The notes under the pieces are model-generated. The model was not told the origin of the DNA. It made no database searches and saw only the letters and a list, made by a program, of their open reading frames with translations. A program made the position numbers and the translations under genes. DNA of 64,000 nucleotides from the NCBI GenBank assembly GCA_022072085.1, contig JAJVII010000037.1, positions 1 through 64,000 on the forward strand, written 5' to 3'. The stretch comes from Phycisphaerae bacterium (GTDB lineage: Bacteria > Planctomycetota > Phycisphaerae > JAJVII01). This document shows, in pieces, positions 16,941 through 26,918 of the stretch; within the stretch, counting starts at the first letter, position 1, and each line of letters begins with the position of its first letter.

Positions 16941-16976
16941 CGATGCCGGGTCAAGCAGGCCCGGCGTCGTTTGTTT
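16941..16976 (+). terminator. Intercistronic hairpin with U-rich tail between infC and rpmI (attenuator?)
   Basis: CGATGCCGGG pairs with CCCGGCGTCG over ten positions (one G-U), loop TCAAGCAGG, followed by GTTTGTTT. It sits in the 156-bp space before rpmI. It could reduce read-through or be part of an L20-type control element. Confidence 0.55.
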
Positions 16977-17048
16977 AGACGACGCGACGGAGCAAGACAC
17001 ATGCCGCCCGGCCAACCGGCGGCGGCCAATAGCGGAGCGACTGGAACG

Positions 17049-17249
17049 ATGCCTAACAAAATGAAGAGCCACAAGGGAATCCAGAGGCGGTTCAAGGTGG
17101 GCGCCCGGGGCAAGGTGAAATCCCGCAAGCCGGGCACCAGCCACCTGCTGAGCAACAAGACGGGCAAGCGGCTGCGGCACCTGCGCACCCCGCTGACGAT
17201 CCAGAGCAAGGCGATGGCCTACAAGATCAAGCGACTGATGCCCAAGTGA
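17049..17249 (+). CDS. rpmI: 50S ribosomal protein L35 (bL35)
   Basis: This 66-residue basic protein starts MPNKMKSHKGIQRRFKVGARGKVK, the family signature, and ends with KIKRLMP. Length is normal. It lies between infC and rplT in the usual bacterial order. The track ORF from 16938 extends upstream through the hairpin region; the ATG at 17049 matches the family N-terminus. Confidence 0.97.
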   Translation: MPNKMKSHKGIQRRFKVGARGKVKSRKPGTSHLLSNKTGKRLRHLRTPLTIQSKAMAYKIKRLMPK

Positions 17250-17305
17250 GACCGCTTTGCGGGGCGGGGCCCGGAGTTTTGCGTCAACACACGAGGTAAA
17301 CCGAT

Positions 17306-17665
17306 ATGCCCAGGGTAAGAAAAGGCGCTGCCACCCGGCAGAGCAAGAACCGCGTCCTCAAGAGCGCTAAGGGCTTCTACGGCCTGCGGCACGCCAACTG
17401 GCGGATCGCCAAGCAGGCGGTGGACAAGGCGCAGCAGGACCGTCGCATCGGCCTGCGCGTCAAGAAGCGCACGTTCCGCGGACTGTGGATCACGCGCGTT
17501 TCGGCTGCCTGCCAGCAGCGCGGGCTCCGCTACAGTCAGTTCATCGCGGGCCTGAACGCCGCCGGCATCCAGCTCAACCGCAAGATGCTCAGCGAACTGG
17601 CCATCCACGACCCGGCCGCCTTCGACGCGGTCGTCGCCAAGGTCCAGGCGGCGCTGGCCGGCTGA
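17306..17665 (+). CDS. rplT: 50S ribosomal protein L20 (bL20)
   Basis: This 119-residue protein starts MPRVRKGAATRQSKNRVLKSAKGFYG with the long basic N-terminal extension that penetrates 23S rRNA. The globular domain has LWITRVSAACQQRGLRYSQFIAGLNAAGIQLNRKMLSELA. L20 is needed for early 50S assembly, and in several bacteria it represses its own rpmI-rplT mRNA. It lies 57 bp after rpmI and 73 bp before pheS. Confidence 0.98.
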   Translation: MPRVRKGAATRQSKNRVLKSAKGFYGLRHANWRIAKQAVDKAQQDRRIGLRVKKRTFRGLWITRVSAACQQRGLRYSQFIAGLNAAGIQLNRKMLSELAIHDPAAFDAVVAKVQAALAG

Positions 17666-17738
17666 GCGGCCGGATTCCCCTCGCGGGGGGACGCCACGGG
17701 CGGGCCGCGATTACGCAGACCGGTGGATTGCTTCGGCC

Positions 17739-18728
17739 ATGCTGGAACAGATCGAGAAAATCCGCTCGCAGGCCCGCGCTCAGTTGGACCAGGTCAAGGA
17801 CCTCCAGTCCCTGGAGCAGTGGCGCGTCCGTTACCTCTCCCGCAAGGGCGAAGTCCTCGCGCTGCTCAAGCTGCTGGGGACGTTGAGCGCCGCCGACCGC
17901 CCGGCAGCCGGTCAGAAGGCCAACCAGCTCAAGGCCGAACTGACCGCCGCGTTCGACCAGCGTCAGGCGGCGCTGAATCAGACCGCCCGCCCGGCTGGCC
18001 CTGGGACCGACGTCACCCTGCCGGGCGACTGCCCGCGGCTGGGACGCGAGCACCTGATAAGCCAGGCCACCAGCGAACTGTGCGAAATTTTCGGCCGAAT
18101 GGGCTTCGACATCGCCGAGGGCCCGGAGGTCGAGGACGAGTTCCACAACTTCGTGGCGTTGAACATCCCCCCGGCGCACCCGGCCCGCGACCCGCTGGAC
18201 AACTTCTACATCGATGTGCAGCGCCTGCTGCGCAGCCAGACATCGACCGTGCAGATCCGCGCGATGGAGCGGCAGGCCCCGCCGGTGCGTGTGATCGCTC
18301 CGGGCCGGACCTATCGGCCGGACACGGTCGATGCGACGCACAGTTTCATGTTCCACCAGATCGAGGGCCTCTGTGTCGATGAGGGCGTCTCGATGGTGGA
18401 CCTCAAGAGCTGCCTGAACCAGTTCGTGCACGCCTACTACGGGCCGCAGGTTCGGACGCGATTCCGCCCGAGCTTCTTCCCGTTCACCGAGCCGTCGGCC
18501 GAGATGGACATCCACTGGGCGCCCGGGGGCGGGCAGGCCCGCTGGATGGAACTGGGCGGCTGCGGGATGGTGGATCCGGCGGTGTTCGAGGCGGTGGGCT
18601 ACGATCCGCAGCGGTATACGGGGTTCGCGTTCGGGTTCGGCATCGAGCGGATTCTCATGCCCAAGTACGGCATCCCGGACATCCGGCTGCTGTATGAAGG
18701 CGACGTGCGGTTCCTGAGCCAGTGGTGA
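17739..18728 (+). CDS. pheS: Phenylalanyl-tRNA synthetase alpha subunit
   Basis: This 329-residue class II catalytic subunit has an N-terminal coiled-coil arm (about 1-90) that binds tRNA-Phe. The active-site core has HPARDPLDNFYID, a motif 2 region (VIAPGRTYRPDTVDATHSFMFHQIEGL), the Phe pocket RPSFFPFTEPSAEMDI, WMELGGCGMVDPAVF, and motif 3 GFAFGFGIERILMPKYGI. The enzyme needs the beta subunit PheT, which usually follows directly. Here the next gene, behind its own promoter, is an unrelated TPR protein, so pheT must be elsewhere. Confidence 0.97.
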   Translation: MLEQIEKIRSQARAQLDQVKDLQSLEQWRVRYLSRKGEVLALLKLLGTLSAADRPAAGQKANQLKAELTAAFDQRQAALNQTARPAGPGTDVTLPGDCPRLGREHLISQATSELCEIFGRMGFDIAEGPEVEDEFHNFVALNIPPAHPARDPLDNFYIDVQRLLRSQTSTVQIRAMERQAPPVRVIAPGRTYRPDTVDATHSFMFHQIEGLCVDEGVSMVDLKSCLNQFVHAYYGPQVRTRFRPSFFPFTEPSAEMDIHWAPGGGQARWMELGGCGMVDPAVFEAVGYDPQRYTGFAFGFGIERILMPKYGIPDIRLLYEGDVRFLSQW

Positions 18729-18752
18729 GCGGGCGGGGGGCTTCAGGTGGTG

Positions 18753-18780
18753 TTGCAAAAAGGTACTGGGAGCTTATAAT
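18753..18780 (+). promoter_or_regulatory. Promoter for the TPR/alpha-CTD gene
   Basis: TTGCAA, 16 bp, then a perfect TATAAT. It lies just after pheS, so the downstream gene can be expressed independently of the translation operon. The predicted leader is about 90 nt. Confidence 0.65.
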
Positions 18781-18877
18781 CCCGGGTTTCGCGTAGGAAT
18801 GTGTCGTCGCCCGGCGCAAGGCCGGCCGCGACTTTCAATTTCACCGTTCCGTCAGCCCAAACGGGAGTCGCAGGTCT

Positions 18878-20182
18878 ATGGACCAGGTCAGCGAGCTTTC
18901 CAGCCTCCAGGAAACCGAAACGTGGGACGCCGCGGTGGTCGAGCGGATCCGCCAGTCCGCCTATTCCTCCGGCGCCCAGCTTGAGAACTTCCGGGCGTGG
19001 GTCGGCCAGTCGGCCGCCAAGGGCGACCGCGCCCTGAACGTCAAGGTCGGTGTTGCCCAGTGCCTGCTGGGTCGCCACGACCTGGCGCTCGAGCCGCTCA
19101 AGGAAGGCTCCGAGGGCGCCCTGAAGCGATATTTCCTGGGGCTGGTCTACTGCCAGCGGGGCCAGCAGGGCGACGCGGTCACCGAGTTCGAACGGGCCGA
19201 GGCCCGCGGCTGGGACGCCTTCCAGTGCGCGATGGCGACGGTGGAGGCCCTGCGTCTGGCCGGCAAGATCGACGAGGCCGCCAAACTGCTCAAGAAGCAC
19301 GCCAAGGCCGGCGAGTCGTCGGCTGACTGGCACTACCAGCAGGGCTACCTGCACGAACTGGCCGGCGACCTGCCTGAGGCCGGCATCGCCTACACCCGGG
19401 CGACCGAGCTGAACGAGAACCACGTCGGCGCCAACTTCCGGCTGGGCTACCTGCACGACATCGCCTGCGAGGACGTCGAGGCCATCCGCCACTACCGCCG
19501 CTGCGTGCAGACGCAGCCGGCGCCGGTCCATGCCCTGATCAACCTTGCGGTGCTCTATGAGGACCAGGGCAACTACGACCTGGCCATCCGCTGCGTGCAG
19601 GAAGTGCTTAAGGTCGATCCCAACCACCGCCGGGCTCGACTGTTCCTCAAGGACGCCCTGGCCGGCCTGACGCAGTACTACGATGAGGCCCAGGAGCGGG
19701 CCCGCGACAAGCGGACCGCGGTGCTGGAGATTCCCATCACCGACTTCGAGCTGTCGGTGCGCAGCCGCAACTGCCTCAAGAAGATGAACATTAACACGCT
19801 GGGCGACCTGCTCAACGTGACCGAGAACGAACTGCTCAGCTACAAGAATTTCGGCGAGACCAGCCTGAACGAGATCAAGGCGGTCCTGGCCCAGAAGGGC
19901 CTGCGGCTCGGCCAGTCGCTGGAGGACGGCCACGGCGACGCTCCCTCCCGCGCCCAGGCCGGCGCTGCCAACGACGTGCTGGCCCGCACCGTCGACGAAC
20001 TGGAACTCTCGGTCCGGGCGCGGCGTTGCCTCGACCGGCTGGGCCTGCGGACCCTGGGCGACGTGGCCTCCCGCACCGAGGCCGAGCTGATGGCGACCAA
20101 GAATTTCGGCGTCACCAGCCTCCAGGAGATCAAGCGGCAGTTGGCGGCCCACGGCCTGTCGCTCCGCAAGCTGGAAGACTGA
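18878..20182 (+). CDS. TPR protein with two RNA polymerase alpha-CTD-like domains
   Basis: This 434-residue protein has a helical TPR-like body (about 30-270) with repeats such as ADWHYQQGYLHELAGDLPEAGIAYTRATEL and ALINLAVLYEDQGNYDLAIRCVQEVLKVDP. Two copies of a helix-hairpin-helix module follow, like the RpoA C-terminal domain: LSVRSRNCLKKMNINTLGDL with NFGETSLNEIKAVL, and LSVRARRCLDRLGLRTLGDV with NFGVTSLQEIKRQL. In RpoA this domain binds UP-element DNA and activators. No polymerase-assembly domain is present, so it is not an RpoA subunit. A role in DNA binding or as a transcription-factor interaction platform is inference. The start at 18878 follows GGGAG at some distance. Confidence 0.85.
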   Translation: MDQVSELSSLQETETWDAAVVERIRQSAYSSGAQLENFRAWVGQSAAKGDRALNVKVGVAQCLLGRHDLALEPLKEGSEGALKRYFLGLVYCQRGQQGDAVTEFERAEARGWDAFQCAMATVEALRLAGKIDEAAKLLKKHAKAGESSADWHYQQGYLHELAGDLPEAGIAYTRATELNENHVGANFRLGYLHDIACEDVEAIRHYRRCVQTQPAPVHALINLAVLYEDQGNYDLAIRCVQEVLKVDPNHRRARLFLKDALAGLTQYYDEAQERARDKRTAVLEIPITDFELSVRSRNCLKKMNINTLGDLLNVTENELLSYKNFGETSLNEIKAVLAQKGLRLGQSLEDGHGDAPSRAQAGAANDVLARTVDELELSVRARRCLDRLGLRTLGDVASRTEAELMATKNFGVTSLQEIKRQLAAHGLSLRKLED

Positions 20183-20273
20183 CGCGGCGTCCGACGACAG
20201 CCGCCGGCCGGGGGCTTAGCTGCTGCCCGGCGACCGGTCCACGGAACGGACCGGCGGCGGCGGGAGAAGCGGG

Positions 20274-21630
20274 ATGACGGCACGGAGGCTCATCAGGAGA
20301 GCGGCCCTGTTCGTGGCCCGCCGTCGCAGGCCCCTCAGCCTGTGCGGCGTCGGGCTGACGGCCGTGCTGCTGGGCGCCTGGGCGGTGCTGCTGGTCGGTT
20401 GCCCCGGCCAGAGCGAGCCGCTGACGCCGACGCCAGACGTGCGGCCGACACGGCAGACGCGAAACACGCCGCCCCCGACGCCGGGCGACCCCTGGCAGCC
20501 GGCCGGCGACAACCTGCTGATGCGGGTCCGCCTGGTCAGCGGAACCGACCGGCTGACCGTCGCGGTGAATGGGCCCTATCGCGTCCTGGTCGACGACCGG
20601 GAGCGGGCCGGTTCGTCTGACCCGATGCCCGAGGTGACGCTGGCGATGGCCGGCGCGGGCCGATGGACGCTGGGCGGAACGGAACTGACCGGCCGACGCG
20701 TCGAGATACTGCCCCTGCGGGCGAGCACGCTGCGGCTGGGCGGGCGGCTCTATCCGGGCTTCCTGCGGGTGGTCGCGGATGCCTCGGCCCAACTGGCGGG
20801 TATCAACGTCGTCCACGTCGAGGACTACGTCGCCGGCGTGGTGACCTCGGAGATGCCCAGCCGATTCGGCCGATCGGCGCTGGAGGCGCAGGCGATCGTT
20901 GCCCGCACCTACGCCCTGTTCGAGCGGATGACGCACCGGGCGCAGGAGTGGGACCTGGAGGACAGCGAAAACTCCCAGGTCTACCGCGGGCTGATCGGCG
21001 CAACCGAGGCCGGCGGCATCGGTGCGACGGTGACGCGGCAGACGCGAGGGCTGGTCCTGGAATGGGGCCTGCCCGGCGAACCGACGCGGATATTCCCGAC
21101 CTTCTACCACTCGACCTGCGGCGGGTGGACGGTGTCGGTGAGGTTCGTTAAACCGAAGATCGCCCCCGTCCCTCCGCTGGAGGGCGGGGTGAAGTGCGAC
21201 TGGTGCAGCGGCACGAAGTACCGCGACCGGGCAGCCGACGCCCCGGTCCGCGTGCTCAAGAGCGAGTTCTGGCCGAGGCTGCTCAAGGCCGAGCCGGCTG
21301 TCGCGGCCCTGGGCGGACCGGCGGCGACGCGGGTCGCCCCCGGCCAGGCCAGCTACGGCGGTCGCCTGGTGACAGTGCTGATGACCGGCGGCGGGCGGAC
21401 GGTAACGATGCGGGCCGACGATTTCCGCCGGGCCGTCGGGGCGCGGGTGATGCTCTCGACGCTCGTGCGGCTGAGCGACGACGGGCGGAACATCGTGTTG
21501 TCGGACGGGCATGGCTGGGGGCACGGCATGGGGCTGTGCCAGGCCGGGGCCGACGGGATGGCCAGGGCCGGGTCGTCCTGCCGCGACATTCTGCGGTTTT
21601 ACTATCCCGGCGCGGTGCTCAAGAAGCTTT

Positions 21631-21638
<8 letters not shown>
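20274..21638 (+). CDS. SpoIID/LytB-domain protein, probable lipoprotein
   Basis: This 454-residue protein has a long basic N-terminus and a hydrophobic stretch ending in LLVGC, a possible lipobox (Cys43). A Pro/Thr-rich linker follows. The SpoIID domain (about 170-450) contains VEDYVAGVVTSEMPSRF (with the catalytic Glu of SpoIID transglycosylases), LEAQAIVARTYALF, FYHSTCGGWT, HGWGHGMGLCQAGADGMA and the terminal ILRFYYPGAVL. SpoIID cuts peptidoglycan glycan strands stripped of stem peptides. In non-sporulating bacteria relatives act in cell-wall remodelling. It overlaps tgt by eight bases. Confidence 0.88.
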
Positions 21639-22803
<1,165 letters not shown>

Positions 22804-22850
22804 CGCGGTCCGCGGCCGGCGCGGGCGACCGAAGCAAGGAGAACTTTGCG

Positions 22851-23195
22851 ATGCAGACATTGATGGGCATGGCGGCCGTCCTGGCGGAGGACCCCAAGAG
22901 CACGGCGCCGGTGATGATCATCGGCGTGCTGATCTTCCTGGCGGTCTTCTTCCTCTTCTCGCAGCGCGGCCGCAAGCGCCAGCAGCAGGACCGCGACAAG
23001 ATGATCAACGACCTGGCCCGCAACACGCGGGTCGTGACCCTCGGCGGGATGATCGGCGTGGTCATCGACGTCAAGGACGACGAGATCACGATCAAGATCG
23101 ACGAGTCGAACAACACGAAGATTCGCATGAAGAAGTGGGCGATCCGCTCGGTCATCCCCAAGGACGGCAGCGGCGAGGCGGACGACTCGCGGTGA
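22851..23195 (+). CDS. yajC: Preprotein translocase accessory subunit YajC
   Basis: This 114-residue protein has one N-terminal membrane helix (MIIGVLIFLAVFFLFSQRGRKRQQQ), then a small cytoplasmic domain with VVTLGGMIGVVIDVKDDEITIKI, the family signature. YajC associates with SecDF next to SecYEG. An AAGGAG lies upstream of the ATG. It is 48 bp after tgt and 112 bp before secDF. Confidence 0.93.
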   Translation: MQTLMGMAAVLAEDPKSTAPVMIIGVLIFLAVFFLFSQRGRKRQQQDRDKMINDLARNTRVVTLGGMIGVVIDVKDDEITIKIDESNNTKIRMKKWAIRSVIPKDGSGEADDSR

Positions 23196-23307
23196 ACGCC
23201 GCCGGGGCGGGCCGCCGACATCGGCCGGCGAATCGTGAAACCGCCGGCGGGCAACCGAGAACCAAACCAAGAGCGACGGGTATTACGAACAACATCGGGA
23301 TTCTCAG

Positions 23308-26300
23308 ATGAAACGCAATCTCTGGTGGCGTCTGGCGTTGATCGGGGCTCTGACCCTCATCTTCCTGGCCAAGCTGGTCCCCTGGGGCCAGCTCGACAAC
23401 GGGTTCCAGTGGAGCGACATGCTGGACGTGCTGCGCCCCGGCATCGACCTCAACGGCGGCACCAAGCTGCTGTACGAAGTCAACACTGAGAACTGGTCGG
23501 GCAGCCAGTCCGAGACGCCGGCCCAGACCATGATCTCCGCGCTCAAGGAACGCATCGACCCGCAGGGCCTGCTGAACCTCCAGTGGACCCCGGTCGGACC
23601 CGACCGCATTGAGATCACCATCCCGCGGGCCACCGAGTCGGCCGTCCAGCAGCGCAGCGCCTACGACCAGGCCGAGGATCAACTCCAGGCGACGCAGATC
23701 ACCCCGGCTGACATCAGCGAGGCCGAGCGCGAAGCCGGCTTGGCGACCGACGAAGCCGGCGTGACGGCGGCCTTCATGAAGCTTGGCAAGGGGATCGCCA
23801 CGCGAGACGAGATGCTGAAGAAGACCGGCGAAGCTTACGCCGCGTTCCTGAAGGCGGATCGCGACGAGAAGGCCGCGACGACCCAGCCGGCCGACGCGAC
23901 CCCGAGCAGCCAGCCGGCTGCGGCGCCGGTCGTCACTCACAGCGAAGCCTACATGCAGGCCAAGACCGACTACGCCAAGCTGCTCCAGCAGCTCCAGGAA
24001 AAGAACATCAATCTGTCGATCGTCCGCGAGGTGCTGGCCAAAGGCAAGAAGGAGCGCGGGAAGGCGGCCGAGGGGAGCAAGGAGAGTCCGTGGCAGGCCC
24101 TGCTCTCGCAGAACAAGGGATACGAGAGCATCCTGGAGAGCGTGCGGGACAAGTACGACGCCTGGAAGGAGCGCAAGGCCTCGCTGGACGACCCCAACGA
24201 TATCAAGCGTCTGCTCCAGGGCACGGGGCGGCTGGAGTTCTTCATCGCCGCCAGGAGGGCGCCCGGCTTCGACCCGGGTCCGTTCGTGAAGGCCCTCAAC
24301 GAGCAGATCGTTCACGACAACCAGGTGATCGTCGGCGACTATCGCTGGGCGATGGTCGGCGACCCGTCGATCGTCACGCGTGGCCAGGAGGTCACCGCCC
24401 AGCGGGCCGGCACGGGCACGTGGTACGTGCTGCTGCACAACACCGACGACAAGCGGATAATTCACCTGTCGTCGGCTGAGCTGAAGAAGAAGGGCGAGCC
24501 GGACTGGAAGTTCAAGTCCGCTTACGTGACCAGCGACGAACTCGGTCGCCCGGCTGTCGGCTTCGAGTTTGACGGGGTCGGCGGCGACAAGTTCGGCAAG
24601 CTGACGGCGGCGAACCTGAAGGAGCCGCTCTCGGCGGTGATGGACGGCACGGTCATCTCGGTCGCGACGATCCAGAGCCAGATCAACACGCGCGGCATCA
24701 TCAGCGGGTCATTCTCCAACCAGGAGGTCGCGGAACTGGCCCGCAAGATGCAGGCCGGCGCCCTGCCGGGCAGCCTCAGCCGCGAGCCCATCAGCGAGAG
24801 CACCGTCAGCGCGACCCTGGGCGAGGCCCACCGCCGCGCGGGCCTGTTCTCGGTCACGCTGGGCCTGATCGCCGTCGCGGTCTTCATGCTGGTCTACTAC
24901 CTGGTCCCGCTGGGCCTGGTGGCCGACATCGCCCTGCTGCTGAACCTGATCTTCATCCTGGGCGCGATGGCGATGTCCAACTCGACGTTCACCCTCGCGG
25001 GCATCGCCGGCGTGATCCTGACGGTCGGCATGGCCGTCGACGCCAACGTGCTGATCGACGAGCGCATCCGCGAGGAGCAGGAGCGCGGCGCCCCGATGCG
25101 CGTGGCCCTCAAGAACGGCTACAACAAGGCCCTGTCCACGATTCTGGACGCCAACATCACCACGCTGATCACGACGATCATCCTCTACATGGTCGGCACC
25201 AGCGAAATCAAGAGCTTCGCCGTGGTGCTGGGCATCGGCATCGTCAGCTCGGTCTTTACCGCGCTGTTCGTCACGCGCGTGTTGCTCCAGCTCGGCGTGG
25301 AGTACCGGCTCATCAAGCGGCACTTCCCGATGCTCAAGCTCATCGGCCACACCAACATCCGCTGGATGAACAAGCGGTTCATCTTCTGGACGATCTCGGG
25401 CGTGCTGCTGGTGGCCGGCCTGAGCGAGTTCGGCTACAAGATGGAAAAGGACGCATCGCACCTGTTCGACATCGAGTTCCTCGGCGGCACCAAGGCCCAG
25501 GTGACCCTGCGGCCGGGCGTGAAGATCAGCGACGGCGACTTCGAGGCGGCGGCCCGGGCCTACTCCTCCTCGTCCGACTGGTCGCTGCGCGACGTGTCCG
25601 TGTCGCGCGTGCTTGAAGAGGGCGGCGCGGCGGCGGCCCACGGCCCCACCTTCGAGGTCAAGAGCACGACGCAGGACCCGGCCAAGTTCCAGAGCGACCT
25701 GCTCCAGTTGCTGGAATCGCCGAACAACGTCAACGGTCTGGGCGCCGAGTCGCTGCTGCCCAGGCGCGTGCAGGTGACCTGGAAGTTCGAGAAGCAGTGG
25801 GCCGAACTCCAGGGAACCGAGTTGTCCTGCCCCAACGCGTTCATCATCGACAAGGACTACGAGACCAGCCGCACTGACATCGGCAGCATCAACCTGTCGA
25901 CTTGGCGCGGCGGGGTTGGCGTGGTCATCGAGGGCCTCTCGCCCGCGCGGTCGGTCGAGGACATCAAGGACAGGATCAGCCGCAAGCTCGGCAGCCTCGA
26001 CCCCAAGGTCCAGTCGCTGCCGCGGACCGGGTGGAACGTGATCGGCGTGGACCGGGCGGCTGAGACGGCCGCCAGCGGGGCGGCCACCTACACCAAGGTG
26101 CTCTATGTCTCCCGTCAGCCGGCCGAGGCGGTGAGTTCGATCGCTTCCGGCGGCGACGCGAACTGGTGGAAGAACTTCGGCGTGCCCGAGGTCCAGATGA
26201 TCGCCTCGGCGCTGACCAGCGTCGAGCCGCTGGACTCGATCTCCAGCTTCGACACCGCCGTCGCCCGCGACGTGCAGTGGAAGGCGCTGGTCGCGATTGT

Positions 26301-26859
26301 GATGGCCATGCTCGCCATCGTCGTCTACGTCTGGGTGCGGTTCGGCAACTGGCTGTTCGGCCTGGGCGCGGTCATCCCGCTGATCCACGACGTCGCAATC
26401 ACCATCGGACTGGTGGCGCTCAGCCGCTACCTGTCGGGCACGGCCATCGGCCGCGCCCTGCTGATCACCGACTTCCGCTTCGACATGACGGTCGTGGCGG
26501 CTGTGTTGACGATCATCGGCTACTCGCTGAACGACACGATCGTGGTCTTCGACCGCATCCGCGAGAACCGCGGGCGACTGTCGTACGTGACTCCCAAGAT
26601 CATCGACGACTCGATCAACCAGACGCTCAGCCGCACGCTGCTGACCAGCTTGACCACCATCCTGGCCGTCTTTATCATGTATGTGTTCGGCGGTCCGGGC
26701 ATCCACGCATTTACGTTCGCACTGCTCGTGGGGCTGATCGTGGGAACCTACTCCTCGATCGCAGTGGCCAGCCCGATCGTCATGGGGTGGCGCCAGGCGA
26801 TCCTCAGGAAGGCCGTCGATCAGCAACAGGGCCAGAAGGCACAGACGCAGGAGGCGTAA
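23308..26859 (+). CDS. secDF: Fused SecD-SecF protein translocase subunit
   Basis: This 1183-residue protein joins SecD and SecF, which use the proton gradient to help pull exported proteins across the membrane. The SecD part has TM1 (about 5-30), PGIDLNGGTKLLYEV, and an extended periplasmic region containing a Thr/Ala/Gln-rich stretch (TTQPADATPSSQPAA, about 191) and a long charged helical insertion. Its TM bundle (about 507-680) has GMAVDANVLIDERIREE. The SecF part begins near 686, with FDIEFLGGTKAQV and the TM block (about 991-1165) holding YSLNDTIVVFDRIRENRG. The large P1 insertion is longer than in E. coli SecD. Fusion is known in Bacillus and others. Confidence 0.96.
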   Translation: MKRNLWWRLALIGALTLIFLAKLVPWGQLDNGFQWSDMLDVLRPGIDLNGGTKLLYEVNTENWSGSQSETPAQTMISALKERIDPQGLLNLQWTPVGPDRIEITIPRATESAVQQRSAYDQAEDQLQATQITPADISEAEREAGLATDEAGVTAAFMKLGKGIATRDEMLKKTGEAYAAFLKADRDEKAATTQPADATPSSQPAAAPVVTHSEAYMQAKTDYAKLLQQLQEKNINLSIVREVLAKGKKERGKAAEGSKESPWQALLSQNKGYESILESVRDKYDAWKERKASLDDPNDIKRLLQGTGRLEFFIAARRAPGFDPGPFVKALNEQIVHDNQVIVGDYRWAMVGDPSIVTRGQEVTAQRAGTGTWYVLLHNTDDKRIIHLSSAELKKKGEPDWKFKSAYVTSDELGRPAVGFEFDGVGGDKFGKLTAANLKEPLSAVMDGTVISVATIQSQINTRGIISGSFSNQEVAELARKMQAGALPGSLSREPISESTVSATLGEAHRRAGLFSVTLGLIAVAVFMLVYYLVPLGLVADIALLLNLIFILGAMAMSNSTFTLAGIAGVILTVGMAVDANVLIDERIREEQERGAPMRVALKNGYNKALSTILDANITTLITTIILYMVGTSEIKSFAVVLGIGIVSSVFTALFVTRVLLQLGVEYRLIKRHFPMLKLIGHTNIRWMNKRFIFWTISGVLLVAGLSEFGYKMEKDASHLFDIEFLGGTKAQVTLRPGVKISDGDFEAAARAYSSSSDWSLRDVSVSRVLEEGGAAAAHGPTFEVKSTTQDPAKFQSDLLQLLESPNNVNGLGAESLLPRRVQVTWKFEKQWAELQGTELSCPNAFIIDKDYETSRTDIGSINLSTWRGGVGVVIEGLSPARSVEDIKDRISRKLGSLDPKVQSLPRTGWNVIGVDRAAETAASGAATYTKVLYVSRQPAEAVSSIASGGDANWWKNFGVPEVQMIASALTSVEPLDSISSFDTAVARDVQWKALVAIVMAMLAIVVYVWVRFGNWLFGLGAVIPLIHDVAITIGLVALSRYLSGTAIGRALLITDFRFDMTVVAAVLTIIGYSLNDTIVVFDRIRENRGRLSYVTPKIIDDSINQTLSRTLLTSLTTILAVFIMYVFGGPGIHAFTFALLVGLIVGTYSSIAVASPIVMGWRQAILRKAVDQQQGQKAQTQEA

Positions 26860-26918
26860 GGGCGGGGCGTCAGCCCGGCTCAGCCGACTGTGATGTCCGC
26901 AACCGAAGGAGCATTGCC

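Noticed and set aside
24709-26826. 705-residue minus-strand ORF opposite secDF
   Set aside because: It is the antisense shadow of secDF, with repetitive HRDRQ-rich composition and no family signature. The same applies to the long minus-strand ORFs opposite thrS, the photolyase and the ABC exporter.
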